Shown one piece after another: positions 6,115 through 6,213 of a stretch of DNA of 6,213 nt (the first letter of the stretch is position 1; every line of letters begins with the position of its first letter). Both the position numbers and the translations under genes were made by a program. Source of the stretch: an uncultured Streptococcus sp. GTDB taxonomy: Bacteria > Bacillota > Bacilli > Lactobacillales > Streptococcaceae. The DNA lies in contig CAJZGQ010000067.1 in NCBI GenBank assembly GCA_916048115.1, forward strand, positions 1-6,213, written 5' to 3'. The notes below the pieces were generated by a model. It worked only from the letters and a program-made list of their open reading frames with translations, ran no database searches and was not told the origin of the DNA.

Positions 6115-6123
6115 AGTATATCA
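6115..6123 (-). promoter_or_regulatory. Probable extended -10 promoter of ylbG
   Basis: Minus-strand TGATATACT holds -10 TATACT (6120-6115) preceded by the TGn extension. No good -35 is found 16-18 bases upstream (best TAGTTC), which the extended -10 may offset. The start should be near 6108, about 20 bases before the ATG. Confidence 0.55.
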
Positions 6124-6164
6124 AATTTCAAGAAAAAGAACTACTCTTTTATGAGAGCAAAAAA

Positions 6165-6213
6165 GAGAGTGGGACAGAAATCGGTAATTCGTTAGAATTC
6201 GATTTCGTCGTCC
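6165..6213. repeat. Imperfect long stem-loop at right edge, probably an intergenic repeat cut by the window
   Basis: GGAC 6172-6175 pairs with GTCC 6210-6213, GAAATCG 6177-6183 with CGATTTC 6200-6206, and AATTC 6186-6190 with GAATT 6195-6199. This gives 16 pairs with a GTTA loop, a two-base bulge and a small internal loop. The stem likely continues past the edge. The GAGTGGGACAGAAATCG start resembles a dispersed intergenic repeat I associate with oral streptococci; I cannot confirm copy number. A T6 on the minus strand (6164-6159) follows at a short distance, so it may also terminate the gene to the right. Confidence 0.5.

Noticed and set aside
6144..6167. Small inverted repeat CTCTTTT/AAAAGAG upstream of ylbG as a terminator
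   Set aside because: Seven A/T-rich pairs with a ten-base loop and no following T tract; too weak to call separately from the edge repeat.

Overview
The window looks like chromosomal DNA of a low-GC Gram-positive bacterium, most likely an oral (mitis/sanguinis-type) Streptococcus. The evidence is AGGAGG-type ribosome binding sites, canonical TTGACA/TATAAT promoters, a lipoprotein-anchored binding protein, and a gene order (ylbG, then livJ-livH-livM-livG-livF, then acuB) that I recognise from pneumococcus and relatives. The species call is from memory of gene content, not from a search.

Layout. Positions 1-294 (+) hold the 3' end of a YitT-family membrane protein gene, closed by a terminator at 301-334 that appears to work in both directions. 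Everything else is on the minus strand, so it reads right to left. A repeat-like imperfect hairpin lies at the right edge (6165-6213). It is followed by ylbG (6087-5809) with its own strong terminator. The livJ promoter starts immediately after that terminator. The five-gene high-affinity branched-chain amino acid ABC transporter operon follows: livJ lipoprotein, livH and livM permeases, livG and livF ATPases (5700-1167). It ends in a long perfect hairpin terminator at 1111-1141. acuB, a CBS-CBS-ACT protein, is then transcribed from its own promoter (992-336) and converges on the YitT gene.

How the genes work together. LivJ captures Leu/Ile/Val outside the cell, LivH/LivM form the channel and LivG/LivF power import. 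The livJ promoter carries a 13/15 match to the CodY box exactly between -35 and -10, which predicts repression when branched-chain amino acids are plentiful. The acuB promoter instead carries a cre-like (CcpA) site over its -35. So the two adjacent units seem to be tied to nitrogen and carbon supply respectively. A stem-loop between livJ and livH, stable only as livJ-sense RNA, may set the excess of binding protein over permease.

I see no undescribed system here. The region is ordinary core metabolism, and the most informative parts are the regulatory sites. Three genes (acuB, livH, ylbG) have longer open frames that begin at weak TTG or unsupported upstream codons. I shortened them using ribosome binding sites.
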